Assembly: GCF_030848495.1 (NCBI RefSeq)
Contig: NZ_JAVDDT010000011.1
Location: forward strand, 1-64,000
Reading direction: 5' to 3'
DNA: 64,000 bases
Origin: Natronospira bacteriovora
Lineage (GTDB): Bacteria; Pseudomonadota; Gammaproteobacteria; Natronospirales; Natronospiraceae
The position numbers and the translations under genes are program-made. Numbering within the stretch: position 1 is the first letter of the stretch; each line of letters opens with the position of its first letter. Positions 1-8,545 of this stretch are shown piece by piece. Below the pieces are notes generated by a model. It made no database searches. It was not told the origin of the DNA and saw only the letters and a program-made list of their open reading frames with translations.

Positions 1-111
1 CTCGATGCGAAAACCCTGAAAGAGGAAGGGCGAATCAATCCAGGGGCGGTCCAGCTCCGCCACATACATGCCGACCTTGAGGTCGCGGATATCGATTTTC
101 TTCAATGCCAT
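1..111 (-). CDS. HD-GYP phosphodiesterase, N-terminal fragment (DUF3391)
   Basis: Only the first 37 codons are in the window. They read MALKKIDIRDLKVGMYVAEL followed by a DRPW...PFLFQGF stretch, the hallmark of the DUF3391 domain that opens many HD-GYP cyclic-di-GMP phosphodiesterases. An AGGAGG site (120-125) lies 8 bases before the ATG and fixes the start. The catalytic HD-GYP domain would be off the left edge, so the enzymatic role is inferred from the family. It belongs with the GGDEF proteins and c-di-GMP riboswitch found elsewhere in the window. Confidence 0.8.
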   Translation of the reverse strand, partial: MALKKIDIRDLKVGMYVAELDRPWIDSPFLFQGFRIE

Positions 112-345
112 CCGGGCGGCCTCCTGCCTCTTCCCAACTGTTTTCTGTCTCTGGAATCTAACAGTTGGCCGCGGCCGGGTCTAAACCTTTCTTGAATCGG
201 CGTTAGAAAGACATCGAATCTGCACCATTTATCCCTAAAAACGTGCAGAGCTGTGGAGTGAATCCGGATTTGCAGGGGGTGGGTAGCCCCTGGAACGCGC
301 CCATCAAATCAACGCCTCGACTGCTCCCCGCTGTTCCGCGAAGAA

Positions 346-380
346 TCAAAAAAGCCCCCGGCTTACGCCGGGGGCTCCTC
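346..380 (-). terminator. Rho-independent terminator of the delta-60 lipoprotein gene
   Basis: A perfect 10-bp stem (353-362 with 367-376, loop TTAC) made of AGCCCCCGGC and its complement is followed on the minus strand by six T residues. It sits about 20 bases past the stop of the large minus-strand lipoprotein gene. Confidence 0.9.
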
Positions 381-396
381 AGATGTGTCGCACGGA

Positions 397-3282
397 TTAA
401 AAGGCCAGGTTCATGAGCTTCTCTGTCGAAAATCGGTCATCAACCGGATTATCGCTGTCGGAAGTGTCAGCCTCGACCGACTTTGCAGCCGACCCGCTCA
501 ACACATTCAGCCCGGATCCCGAAGTCGGGCCCGGCTCACCAGGCCAGATCGGCTGCAGTGTACCGGGATGCAACATGACCAGATAACCGTGGCGGTTCCC
601 GTTGACCCCGATAATGGCGCCTGCCGCCACCACTGCATTTTCATCCTGGGTAACGGCGAGGACATCACCCTCGAAATCCACGCTGACGGGCTTCAACGTG
701 AAGTCACCATTGTCAAAGTTGAAGACCGCCAGACCGTCCCGGGCGCTGCCATTCGCTTCACTGAAGTAACCGGACACCAGCAACTGGTCGGTCGAGTCCA
801 GCAGATGAAGGTCAGTCACCGTGCCATCAAGGTCGGGTGGGGTACCCACGACATTGCTGCCGGGGGTCAATACGGTGATATAAGCCTGGTTCTGCCCACC
901 GGACTCTGTGAAACGACCGCCTGCCATGACATAACTGTTGCCATCATTCAGAACGGCGTTCACGGATCGGTCAACACCGCCATCCCAGCCAGTGCTGTTC
1001 AAATCACTGGCAAAGGTAGCCGCCAGGTGGGCGGGCGCACCGCCACCGATCTCGTCGAACCAGCCACCGACGAACACAACGTCATCACCTGAATAATAGG
1101 CAAGATCAAGAACCGTATCGTTGACCTGAGGGTCCGTCATGCTCGACAACGCGCCGGTGACAGGATCGACCAGGGCCAACCGGGTCAGAGGCTCCCCGTT
1201 GATTTCGGTAAAGTCACCACCGATGGCAATGTTTCCATTGGCTGTCGTGATGGCCTGTACCGCACTGTTTGCTTCCGGGTTCCACTCGAGGAGCGTGCCA
1301 TCAGTCGCATCAAAGGCAGCCGCATTACTGCGACTCTCGCCCTGGGCAGCCTCGATCAGGCCACCCGCATAAAGCTGTCCTCCTTCGAGATGCAGGACGG
1401 CCGTGGCCAGGCCATCCACCCCGGCGTTCCAGTTGGCATCCAGCTTCCCATCCTGGCGGGAGAGGGCAGCCACGCTGCCAATATACTCACCACCAGCACC
1501 CCAGATGCCGCCGTATACGGCCATTCCATAATCGCTTTCGACAAATCCAAGCGGAATCCCATCCACATGAGGCGCCCAATCCGGATCCACGGCCATGTCA
1601 CTGCCAAGCGGCAGACGACCCACGTTGATGGCCCTCTCACCGCCAATGCTGCGGAAAAGACCCGCGACATAGAGCGCATCGTCGCGAACTTCCACCGTTA
1701 CCGCAATGCCATCAACGCGCAGGTCACGATTGATATCGAGCCCGCCGGTATCGAGACTCAGCGCGGCAACTCCTTCCCATGAACTGCCTGAGACCTCATC
1801 ATAATGGCCGGTGATATAAAGGCGCTCCGGCCCAACAGCGATGTCCGTGACGGTTCCATTCAGATTGGGTGTGAAACCCGGGTCAACGGCTCCATCATCG
1901 TGCGACACGGCAACCAGATAATTTCTGCTTTCACCGTTTACAGAACTGAACGATCCGCCAATATAGACTGACTCACTGGATGGCAGAATCGCCAAGGCGG
2001 TGTCATTCACATCGACATCGAAATCTTCCACGTAGCTACCCGTGCTCAGATCAAGGGCAGCGACATTGCTGTTTGACGCGTCGGGCGTGTCGAAACGGCC
2101 GGCCACGTATAGGCGTTCGTCGTGAATGGCAATGGCGTTTACCTGGGCGAAGAACAATGTGCCCGCCGGGGCTTCCGGCGAGAAGCCGCCGTCAATGTTG
2201 CCATCAAAATCCAGTGCGACCAGGCCGGTGAATCCGGTATTGCCATTCACCTCTTCGAAGCGGCCGGCCACATACAGGCGATTGTCATCGATCAGCATTT
2301 CGTTGACCCGTGTGATACCGCCATCGAGGGATGCGGTCCACTGCTCATCCAGTGTTCCGTCCGCATTCAGGCGAGCAAGGTGCGCCCGAGGCTCGCCGTT
2401 GATGGACGCGAAGTTGCCACCGATATAGAAGCCACCATCGGGGTCCTTGGCGACGGCGGTGATTTGGGCGACTACCCCGTCTTCATTGCGCACATCAAGG
2501 AATGGACCGGTCAGAGGGGTGCCAGAGAGATCGTCACGAAAGTGAGCGATACCCTGGTGCAAACCGCCGTAGTACTGAAAATAACCACCGGCAATGAGGT
2601 GCTGATCCGTCAGAACGGTGTCCAGGACGTAGCCGGTCAGGTGATAAGTGAGCGCGGTGGCCGTGGTTACATCCGATTGCATGCCATTGGCCTGCATGAC
2701 CAGATGGTAGGTAGTATCCAGGCGCAATCCATCATTTTCGGCATCAATCACGGCGCTACCGCCACTGACACCGTAGCTGGCGCCGCCATCCGCACACTGC
2801 TGCACATTGCTCCAGTCACAAGCGCGATCGCTTGAGTAGAGAATGTCGACGGTACCCGCCGGTGACCATTGCAGTGCAATCTGTCCTTCCTCGTTGAGCG
2901 CAGCAAGGCTGAAATCACCACACTGGACGAGCACATCATCGATGGCCTCATCACTGATCTCGCCGGATTCGTTGTCAACGAGGCAGGCACTGTCTCCTGG
3001 CTGCTCCGAGATGGTTACCTCATAGCTATCGCCATCGGCCAGCAGAGTATCGAACTCAAAGGCACCGTCGGCATCCAGTGAAAGGGTTTCTTCACCGTTC
3101 AATGTGAGCTCCACACTGTCACCCGCAAGTCCGCTCAGCTCACCGCCGACGGTAAACCCCTGGGGCCCGGAATCCCCGGAACTACTGGAGCACGCAGCGA
3201 TGCCCCCGCAAGCGACGAGCACCCCGCTTAACAGAAAACCGTTCGCAGCCGTGCTGCCCTTCTTCGTCTGTATGTTGATCAT
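397..3282 (-). CDS. large delta-60 repeat beta-propeller lipoprotein
   Basis: 961 residues from the chosen ATG, which follows a GGGAGGT site; the open frame extends 21 codons further upstream but without a ribosome site. The N-terminus is a lipoprotein signal (hydrophobic run, then GIAAC followed by SSSSGDSG), so the protein is probably lipid-anchored in the envelope. After about 130 residues with a short beta-rich domain, the rest is a long series of blades of the type YIGGxFxxxNG...AxLxxDG, the delta-60 repeat (TIGR02608-like). No catalytic motif is seen. The family is uncharacterised; a surface binding or scaffolding role is only a guess. It is followed by its own terminator, so it is probably monocistronic. 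Confidence 0.85.
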   Translation of the reverse strand: MINIQTKKGSTAANGFLLSGVLVACGGIAACSSSSGDSGPQGFTVGGELSGLAGDSVELTLNGEETLSLDADGAFEFDTLLADGDSYEVTISEQPGDSACLVDNESGEISDEAIDDVLVQCGDFSLAALNEEGQIALQWSPAGTVDILYSSDRACDWSNVQQCADGGASYGVSGGSAVIDAENDGLRLDTTYHLVMQANGMQSDVTTATALTYHLTGYVLDTVLTDQHLIAGGYFQYYGGLHQGIAHFRDDLSGTPLTGPFLDVRNEDGVVAQITAVAKDPDGGFYIGGNFASINGEPRAHLARLNADGTLDEQWTASLDGGITRVNEMLIDDNRLYVAGRFEEVNGNTGFTGLVALDFDGNIDGGFSPEAPAGTLFFAQVNAIAIHDERLYVAGRFDTPDASNSNVAALDLSTGSYVEDFDVDVNDTALAILPSSESVYIGGSFSSVNGESRNYLVAVSHDDGAVDPGFTPNLNGTVTDIAVGPERLYITGHYDEVSGSSWEGVAALSLDTGGLDINRDLRVDGIAVTVEVRDDALYVAGLFRSIGGERAINVGRLPLGSDMAVDPDWAPHVDGIPLGFVESDYGMAVYGGIWGAGGEYIGSVAALSRQDGKLDANWNAGVDGLATAVLHLEGGQLYAGGLIEAAQGESRSNAAAFDATDGTLLEWNPEANSAVQAITTANGNIAIGGDFTEINGEPLTRLALVDPVTGALSSMTDPQVNDTVLDLAYYSGDDVVFVGGWFDEIGGGAPAHLAATFASDLNSTGWDGGVDRSVNAVLNDGNSYVMAGGRFTESGGQNQAYITVLTPGSNVVGTPPDLDGTVTDLHLLDSTDQLLVSGYFSEANGSARDGLAVFNFDNGDFTLKPVSVDFEGDVLAVTQDENAVVAAGAIIGVNGNRHGYLVMLHPGTLQPIWPGEPGPTSGSGLNVLSGSAAKSVEADTSDSDNPVDDRFSTEKLMNLAF

Positions 3283-3585
3283 GATGACCTCCCTGACTGA
3301 AATTCGGGCCGGACCTATGGATTCGGCCGCCAGTTCTCGACACACTCACCCTGCCTGTACGGCCCGTTTTACACACCCCCCCATACGGGGCACCGCGTCC
3401 CCACCCAAACGAATGGGTATCTTGCTGGCGTTGCTTCTTCGCCACGAATCTCGCGGGATGCGCAATTGTCGCAGCCGACTGCCAGGCGATTGAAAAACGG
3501 CATGGCGAACGGGAGTTCCGGCGGGTAGACTGGTTTTGCAAACGGTGCCCGATTGCCTGCGCTGTCCGGGCTGGAGGATGCGAAA
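3283..3585. other. divergent intergenic region
   Basis: 303 bases between two divergent lipoprotein genes. It must hold both promoters, but I see no clear -35/-10 pair, operator or RNA structure. A run of C residues (about 3379-3385) is the only simple-sequence feature. Confidence 0.5.
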
Positions 3586-4338
3586 ATGCAGAGAATGAGC
3601 AACACGATCAGACTGCTTGCATGCTTGCTGCTGCTGCCTCTGGCGGCATGCGGCAATGATGAAACCATTCTGGTGGACGGTGGTGACCCGAATGGGGGTG
3701 ACGAGGCGCTGCTTCGGGTTGTTCACGCAACGCGCGATGCCCCGGAGCTTCAGATGACGGTGACTCGTATCGATGAAGAAATGGAGGTAGAGATCTACAG
3801 CCAGGCCCTTCCAGCGGGCGGGCAATCCGACCCGATTGCAGCTGAACCTGGATTGCTCCGCCTCTACCTGGCGCGCGCCACGGCGCCGGACATGACATTG
3901 CTGGAAGCCGAGTTTGAGCTCGCCGAAGGTGAACGCCGCTCTCTTGCCGTCATCGGCAGCCTCAATGCTGATGCACTTGGAATTGCAAGCATCGCTGAGC
4001 CCGTGGAGAGTGCCGGCGCCGATGAAGCCGACGTGCATTTCCTCAATGCCGTGCATGTGGATGGCAACAATTGGCCCGTCACTCTGAGCGCCAGCGGCGA
4101 GGACATCGTCAGCGGGGCAGATTTCGGTGTCTGGCAGCCCGCGGTCGCGGTGACTGCCGGATCCGGCAGCAGTTATTCTCTGGTGGCCCGCAACAGCGAT
4201 GGCCTGAACATCACGCCGCCGGTCGGCTTCACGCCTGACGCCACCAGACACTATCTGGTCATCGCGGCCGGCGTCTGGGGTGACGGTGTGCAGACCACCG
4301 ACCCGGTCTTGCGGGTCGTCGCGGCCATGAACGATTGA
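3586..4338 (+). CDS. DUF4397-type lipoprotein
   Basis: 250 residues. The start was set at the ATG 8 bases after GGAGG, not at the first ATG of the open frame. The signal is lipoprotein type: RLLACLLLLPLAAC then GNDE. The mature part carries two related segments, one opening LLRVVHATRDAPELQMTV and one VHFLNAVHVDGNNWPVTLSA, matching the DUF4397 pattern of paired beta-rich domains in extracytoplasmic proteins. No catalytic residues are known for the family. It is divergent from the delta-60 lipoprotein, which also lies at the envelope, so co-expression is possible but not shown. Confidence 0.75.
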   Translation: MQRMSNTIRLLACLLLLPLAACGNDETILVDGGDPNGGDEALLRVVHATRDAPELQMTVTRIDEEMEVEIYSQALPAGGQSDPIAAEPGLLRLYLARATAPDMTLLEAEFELAEGERRSLAVIGSLNADALGIASIAEPVESAGADEADVHFLNAVHVDGNNWPVTLSASGEDIVSGADFGVWQPAVAVTAGSGSSYSLVARNSDGLNITPPVGFTPDATRHYLVIAAGVWGDGVQTTDPVLRVVAAMND

Positions 4339-4471
4339 TTGGGGAACCTCTTTACGGAGGTTCCATGGACGATTCCGGGCTTTTTCTCATCCAAATGGGT
4401 GAGGCGGGGCGGCCCATTCCGGTCTAGATTCTGACTCGAGATTCGGCAGGGAAGCTGGTCTCATGCAGCGG

Positions 4472-4505
4472 GGAGGCTCCTTTGCAGGGGCCTCCTTTTT
4501 TGTTT
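4472..4505 (+). terminator. Rho-independent terminator
   Basis: GGAGGCTCC (4472-4480) pairs with GGGGCCTCC (4487-4495, one G-U pair) across a short loop, followed by six T residues. It lies about 130 bases after the DUF4397 gene. A weaker hairpin without a T run (4343-4364) is closer to the stop. Confidence 0.85.
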
Positions 4506-4548
4506 CTTCGTGGAAAGGCCGCCGACGCCAATCCTGGCGTGGCGCCCG

Positions 4549-5760
4549 TCAGCGGATGACGCCCTCGGCACGCAGGCGTGAAAGCCGCTGTTCATCCAGC
4601 CCCAGCCGCTCCATCAGCACGGCTTGCGTATCCTGTCCAAGCGCCGGTGGCGGGCCATGGCTTTGGGTCGAGCCGCCACGACAACGGATCGGGCTGGCAA
4701 TGGTCGGTATCTCACCGAGGCGGGGATGGGTCAGTGTCTGCACCAGGCCCCTGGCCCGCACCTGGGGATCGTCCATCACCGCCGCCATGTCATTCACCGG
4801 TCCCGCCGGCACGCCGGCCCGTTCCAGGGCGGCCAGCCAGTCGCCCCGCGGGCGGCGGCGGATCACCGCGGCCAGCCGTTTCACCAATATCGCCCGCTGG
4901 GCGACCCGATCGGCATTGCGCGCATAGGCCGGGTCACGGGCCAGGTCCGGCAGATCCAGCACATCGCACAGTGCCTGAAACTGCTTATCGTTACCGGCGG
5001 CGATCACCAGCCAGCCGTCCACGGCCTCGAAGGCCTGATAGGGAACGATGTTCGGGTGGGCATGACCCATGGCTTGAGGCACTTCACCCCCAACCAGATA
5101 ATTCATGGCCTGATTGGCCAGGGTTGCCACCTGCACGTCCATCAAGGCCATGTCGATGTGCTGTCCGCCGGCCCCGGCCTCGCGCTCCCGCAAGGCGCCC
5201 AGGCAGGCGATGGTGGCATAGAGGCCGGTGAGGATGTCAGTCACGGCCACGCCCACCTTGGCCGGTTCACCCCCTTCCCGGGCCGGGCTGCCGGTGATGC
5301 TCATCAGGCCACCCATGGCCTGCAGAAGGAGGTCGTAGCCGTTCCGTTGCGCGTAGGGGCCATCCTGACCGAAACCGGTAATGGAGCAGTAGATCAACCC
5401 CGGGTTCTGTTTGCGCAGACTGTCATGATCCAGGCCGTATCGGGCCAGGCTGCCCGGACGGAAGTTTTCCAGCAGGATGTCACTGTCGGCCGCCAGTTCG
5501 CGCAGCAGGGCCTGCCCTTCGGGATGACTGAAATCGATGCAAACCGACTGTTTGCCACGATTGCAGGCGAGAAAATACGCCGAGAGTGCCCCGGGGTCAC
5601 TGTTCAGCCACGGCGGCCCCCAGTGCCGGGTGTCGTCACCGCGCCCCGGCTGTTCGACCTTGATAACGCTGGCGCCCATATCCGCCATGAGCTGACTGGC
5701 CCAGGGGCCGGCCAGTATCCGGCTCATGTCGAGAACCCGTATACCATCGAGCGCTTTCAT
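4549..5760 (-). CDS. CaiB/BaiF family (type III) CoA-transferase
   Basis: 403 residues from the ATG preceded by GAGGAG; 55 upstream codons in the open frame were discarded. The sequence opens MKALDGIRVLDMSRILAGPW with the characteristic LAGP motif, then VIKVEQPGRGDDTR, RGKQSVCIDF and LLENFRPG, all standard for type III CoA-transferases. The probable catalytic aspartate is about residue 208 in QHIDMALMDVQVATL, matching the position that forms the aspartyl-CoA intermediate in formyl-CoA transferase. The substrate acid cannot be told from sequence: no acyl-CoA dehydrogenase, racemase or ligase gene is adjacent. Cytoplasmic, transcribed alone. Confidence 0.9.
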   Translation of the reverse strand: MKALDGIRVLDMSRILAGPWASQLMADMGASVIKVEQPGRGDDTRHWGPPWLNSDPGALSAYFLACNRGKQSVCIDFSHPEGQALLRELAADSDILLENFRPGSLARYGLDHDSLRKQNPGLIYCSITGFGQDGPYAQRNGYDLLLQAMGGLMSITGSPAREGGEPAKVGVAVTDILTGLYATIACLGALREREAGAGGQHIDMALMDVQVATLANQAMNYLVGGEVPQAMGHAHPNIVPYQAFEAVDGWLVIAAGNDKQFQALCDVLDLPDLARDPAYARNADRVAQRAILVKRLAAVIRRRPRGDWLAALERAGVPAGPVNDMAAVMDDPQVRARGLVQTLTHPRLGEIPTIASPIRCRGGSTQSHGPPPALGQDTQAVLMERLGLDEQRLSRLRAEGVIR

Positions 5761-5791
5761 GGGGCTCCTCACAATGAGCGTGACGAAAAAC

Positions 5792-5829
5792 TTGCAAGCC
5801 CTTGTTTTACGGGCCATACAAAAGTGTAT
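5792..5829 (+). promoter_or_regulatory. candidate promoter in divergent region
   Basis: TTGCAA (5792-5797) and ATACAA (5816-5821) are 18 bases apart upstream of the small plus-strand gene. The -10 overlaps an inverted repeat ATACA-N4-TGTAT (5816-5829) that could be a regulator site. Weak matches, no experimental support. Confidence 0.3.
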
Positions 5830-5858
5830 CAGGGCCAGCGATTGGCAGGGATGCAGCC

Positions 5859-6260
5859 ATGTTACACGAAGCCCACCCCCCGGTTTTCGATCAACTCCTG
5901 GATCGCGCCATCCGCGACGGTTCACGCTATCTTGAACTCAGGCGGGCCGATTCACACATCCAATTGCACGCCCTGGTTGGCGGCAGCTGGCGCGCCCTAT
6001 CCGTCACCGAGCAGGACGCCAGCGAGATCTGGGAATGGGCCGCCCAGCGACTTCTGGGCAAGCACCCGGAAGCGGCATTGAACGGCCAGCGGCCCACCAG
6101 CGCGGAACTGATCGGTGACTATGAAGACCCCAACAGCAGCGATGCCAGCCGGCCACGGCTTAAAGTCCGATTGCGCTGGCTGTCCCGGGCCGCGCCGGGC
6201 AGTCAGATGAGCGGCACCATCGCCCTTCGTCTGGTGGATGCACAGGGCTCGACACACTGA
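5859..6260 (+). CDS. small orphan protein, PulE/GspE N2-like domain (paralogue of 29105-29485)
   Basis: 133 residues from an ATG after CAGGGATG. It aligns along most of its length with the product of 29105-29485: FDQLLDRAIRDGSRYLELRR against FNRLIARHGHGKVRYLELSR, then WRALSV against WKSLVV, IWEWAAQRLL against IWTWATDRIA, and RLKVRLRW against RLKLRWRA. The order of elements (LLDRAIRDG-S-x-x-x-L, small beta unit, final G-T-I-A-L-R-L) resembles the N2 domain of type II/IV secretion ATPases, but there is no Walker motif and no ATPase domain. No signal peptide. Function unknown; the N2 resemblance is my inference. Confidence 0.7.
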   Translation: MLHEAHPPVFDQLLDRAIRDGSRYLELRRADSHIQLHALVGGSWRALSVTEQDASEIWEWAAQRLLGKHPEAALNGQRPTSAELIGDYEDPNSSDASRPRLKVRLRWLSRAAPGSQMSGTIALRLVDAQGSTH

Positions 6261-6289
6261 GCCGGCAGACCTTTCGCGACGTGGCCAGT

Positions 6290-8008
6290 TCAATCATCAG
6301 CCACGTAGCGAGCACAGTTTCGACCCGCATTCTTGGCTTCGTACAGGGCACGGTCGGCACGCCCGAGCAGGGAATCCAGGCTGTCACCGGGCCCGCCGCT
6401 GGCGACGCCGATACTCACCGTCAGTGGCGGTGAATAGGCGATGCCTTCCTGCTTCACCCGGCAACGAATCTTGCCGGCGAGCTCCATGGCCGCCGTGGCA
6501 TCCGAGTGCGGGCCGAGCACGAGAAACTCCTCCCCGCCCCAGCGGCAGAAGTGATCCGACTCTCGCAGTGACTCGGCAATGACACGGCTGATGCGGCGAA
6601 GCGCCTCGTCGCCGGCGGTGTGCCCGTGTTCATCGTTGATTTCCTTGAAATGGTCCAGATCCAGAAAGAGCATCGACACGGGAAAACCATATCGCTGACT
6701 ACGCCGCAGTTCCGAATTCGCCAATGCCTCGAAGCTGTGTCGGTTGCCGATACCGGTGAGGGCGTCGGTGTTGGCCAGGCGGTAGAGTTCCTCCTGCTTG
6801 CGCATCAGAGTGACTTCGACCGCCTTGCGCCGCTCACCCTCCTCAATCAGGCGACGATTGAGCCGGGCGTAACGCAGAGTCAGGATACCCAACAAAAGCA
6901 AGGCCATCACACCGCCCGCCGTCCAACGCATCAGCCAGGCATAATCCGGCTGTGCCGTTTCCGCATCGAACAGAAAACCGTCCAGCACTACAGGGCCGGG
7001 GGCCATGCCCATCTTCACATAGTAATCGCCGATCATCTGCCAGCGCCCCGGGTTCATGTGCCCCATGGAAACCAGTTCCGGCATGATCAGTTCCCGCAGG
7101 GCTTCGGCTTCGAACAGCAGGTGCTCTCTTGCCTTCTCCGGCGCGTAGTGGGTCTGAATATGATCAACGGTCTCTTCCACATTCTCCAGGGCGTAGACCC
7201 AACCCCGCAGGCTGGCGTTCACGAAGTCCGCCACCATGAGCGGATCCGATTCCAGCAGTGATTCCCGCGTGATCAGGACGTCATTGTAGAAATTGATGCC
7301 ATAGTCCCTGGGACGGATCAGCCGGTAATCGACACCCTTCTCTGCGAGCAGCCAGGGTTCATTGCTGCTATAGCCATCGTAGGCGTCCACCTCGCCCTGA
7401 ATCAGATCGTCCAGTGAATAGGTGGTGGGGACAAGATCCATTTCTTCCAGACGGATACCCTCCTGGCGGAGCATGGCAAGCAGTTCGGCACTTTCCGGAG
7501 GCGGCATCAGCATGAGGCGTCTGCCGGCCAGATCCAGGGGCGTGAAGATCCCGGAGTCAGCACGCACGATCCACACGATGGGCGATGTCTGTGCAATGGC
7601 GGCCAGTGCAACCACCGGCTTGCCTTCCATGCGCTCGATCAAGACACCACTGTTGCTGATGGCAAAATCCACCTTGCCGTCCAGCATGTCTTCCACCGGC
7701 TTGAGGGCATGGGGGCCGCCTTCCAGCAACTCCACGGCAAGTCCGGCCTCTTCGTAGAATCCCTTTTCCAGTGCCATGTAGTAGCCGGCAAACTGGAACT
7801 GGTGCTTCCAGCGCAGCTGCAGGCGCACATCGGTATCGGCCGTGACCACTCCGAACGGCAGAAAGCCCAGCAGCAAGACGAGCAAAATCAGCGCGATGGA
7901 CTCGGGGAAGCTTTTATTGATCCTCCCGCGCCTCGCGGGAGAAAGAATCCACTTGGCGGCGGGCGCGAGTGAATTGATCAGCGCTTCCTTGAATGTGGAG
8001 TGAATCAC
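6290..8008 (-). CDS. NMT1/THI5-like periplasmic sensor with GGDEF diguanylate cyclase
   Basis: 572 residues, starting with GTG after a GGAT site. Order: signal or anchor helix (about 38-58), an NMT1/THI5-type solute-binding domain opening VRLQLRWKHQFQFAGYYMAL (about 60-330), a transmembrane helix (WTAGGVMALLLLGILTLRYA, about 363-383), a short coiled coil, and a GGDEF domain. The GGDEF domain has DALTGIGNR, LFLDLDHFKEIND and RWGGEEF, so it should make c-di-GMP; RESD five residues before GGEEF is a product-inhibition site. The binding domain suggests a pyrimidine-like or sulfonate-like ligand, not established. It is the last gene of a five-gene minus-strand run, 13 bases after the Mpo1-like gene. 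Confidence 0.92.
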   Translation of the reverse strand: MIHSTFKEALINSLAPAAKWILSPARRGRINKSFPESIALILLVLLLGFLPFGVVTADTDVRLQLRWKHQFQFAGYYMALEKGFYEEAGLAVELLEGGPHALKPVEDMLDGKVDFAISNSGVLIERMEGKPVVALAAIAQTSPIVWIVRADSGIFTPLDLAGRRLMLMPPPESAELLAMLRQEGIRLEEMDLVPTTYSLDDLIQGEVDAYDGYSSNEPWLLAEKGVDYRLIRPRDYGINFYNDVLITRESLLESDPLMVADFVNASLRGWVYALENVEETVDHIQTHYAPEKAREHLLFEAEALRELIMPELVSMGHMNPGRWQMIGDYYVKMGMAPGPVVLDGFLFDAETAQPDYAWLMRWTAGGVMALLLLGILTLRYARLNRRLIEEGERRKAVEVTLMRKQEELYRLANTDALTGIGNRHSFEALANSELRRSQRYGFPVSMLFLDLDHFKEINDEHGHTAGDEALRRISRVIAESLRESDHFCRWGGEEFLVLGPHSDATAAMELAGKIRCRVKQEGIAYSPPLTVSIGVASGGPGDSLDSLLGRADRALYEAKNAGRNCARYVADD

Positions 8009-8021
8009 CAGCGATCCTGCG

Positions 8022-8492
8022 TCAGTACTTCAGCCCGAGACGGCGGTAGAGATGAGCCAATAGCCACAAGGGCCCAATCATCAGGAACTGCAGGTCTTCG
8101 AGAAAGGACGGCTTCTTGCCCTCGATTTCGTGCCCAATGAATTGCCCCACCCAGGCCAGCACGAAGACCGCAAGCGACACCCCCCACAATGGCAGGGGCA
8201 ACTGGTCGAGCTGCCAGGCCAGCGCACTCAGGATCACCGCAAAGAGCAGCATGCCCAGAGCCAGCGGTGGAGAAAGAAAGAGATAGTAGATGACAGCCGC
8301 CAGCAGCAGCATCGTCGCCCAGTTCAGAAACGGGGTCAGTTCGACCCAGGCCGGCGGCACCGGCAGGGACCACAACAGGCCCACGAGGCTCAGCACGATC
8401 AACGGCACACACACCCAGTGTATGCGCTTGTTGGTGGGATGCTGATGACTCTCGCCGTAGGCATCAAGCCATTCTTCCGTGCTGCGCGCCAT
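8022..8492 (-). CDS. Mpo1-like (DUF962) membrane protein
   Basis: 156 residues from an ATG preceded by GGGAGGGG. The family signature is clear: YGESHQHPTNKRIHWVCVP near the N-terminus and WVGQFIGHEIEGKKPSFLEDL near the C-terminus, with four hydrophobic segments between and around them. Yeast Mpo1 is an iron-dependent 2-hydroxy fatty acid dioxygenase of the ER; the histidines H-x(4)-N-K-x(2)-H and H-E-x-x-K-P seen here are the likely metal ligands. The bacterial role is unproven. It follows the adenylate cyclase gene by 53 bases. Confidence 0.88.
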   Translation of the reverse strand: MARSTEEWLDAYGESHQHPTNKRIHWVCVPLIVLSLVGLLWSLPVPPAWVELTPFLNWATMLLLAAVIYYLFLSPPLALGMLLFAVILSALAWQLDQLPLPLWGVSLAVFVLAWVGQFIGHEIEGKKPSFLEDLQFLMIGPLWLLAHLYRRLGLKY

Positions 8493-8545
8493 CGGTCGAC
8501 CCCTCCCAACGTTTTCCATCAGCTTAGGTGGCGTTCCGGCACAAC

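Noticed and set aside
3346-4251. 301-codon minus-strand frame opposite the DUF4397 gene
   Set aside because: The plus-strand gene has a ribosome site, lipobox and repeated domain; the minus frame has none of these.
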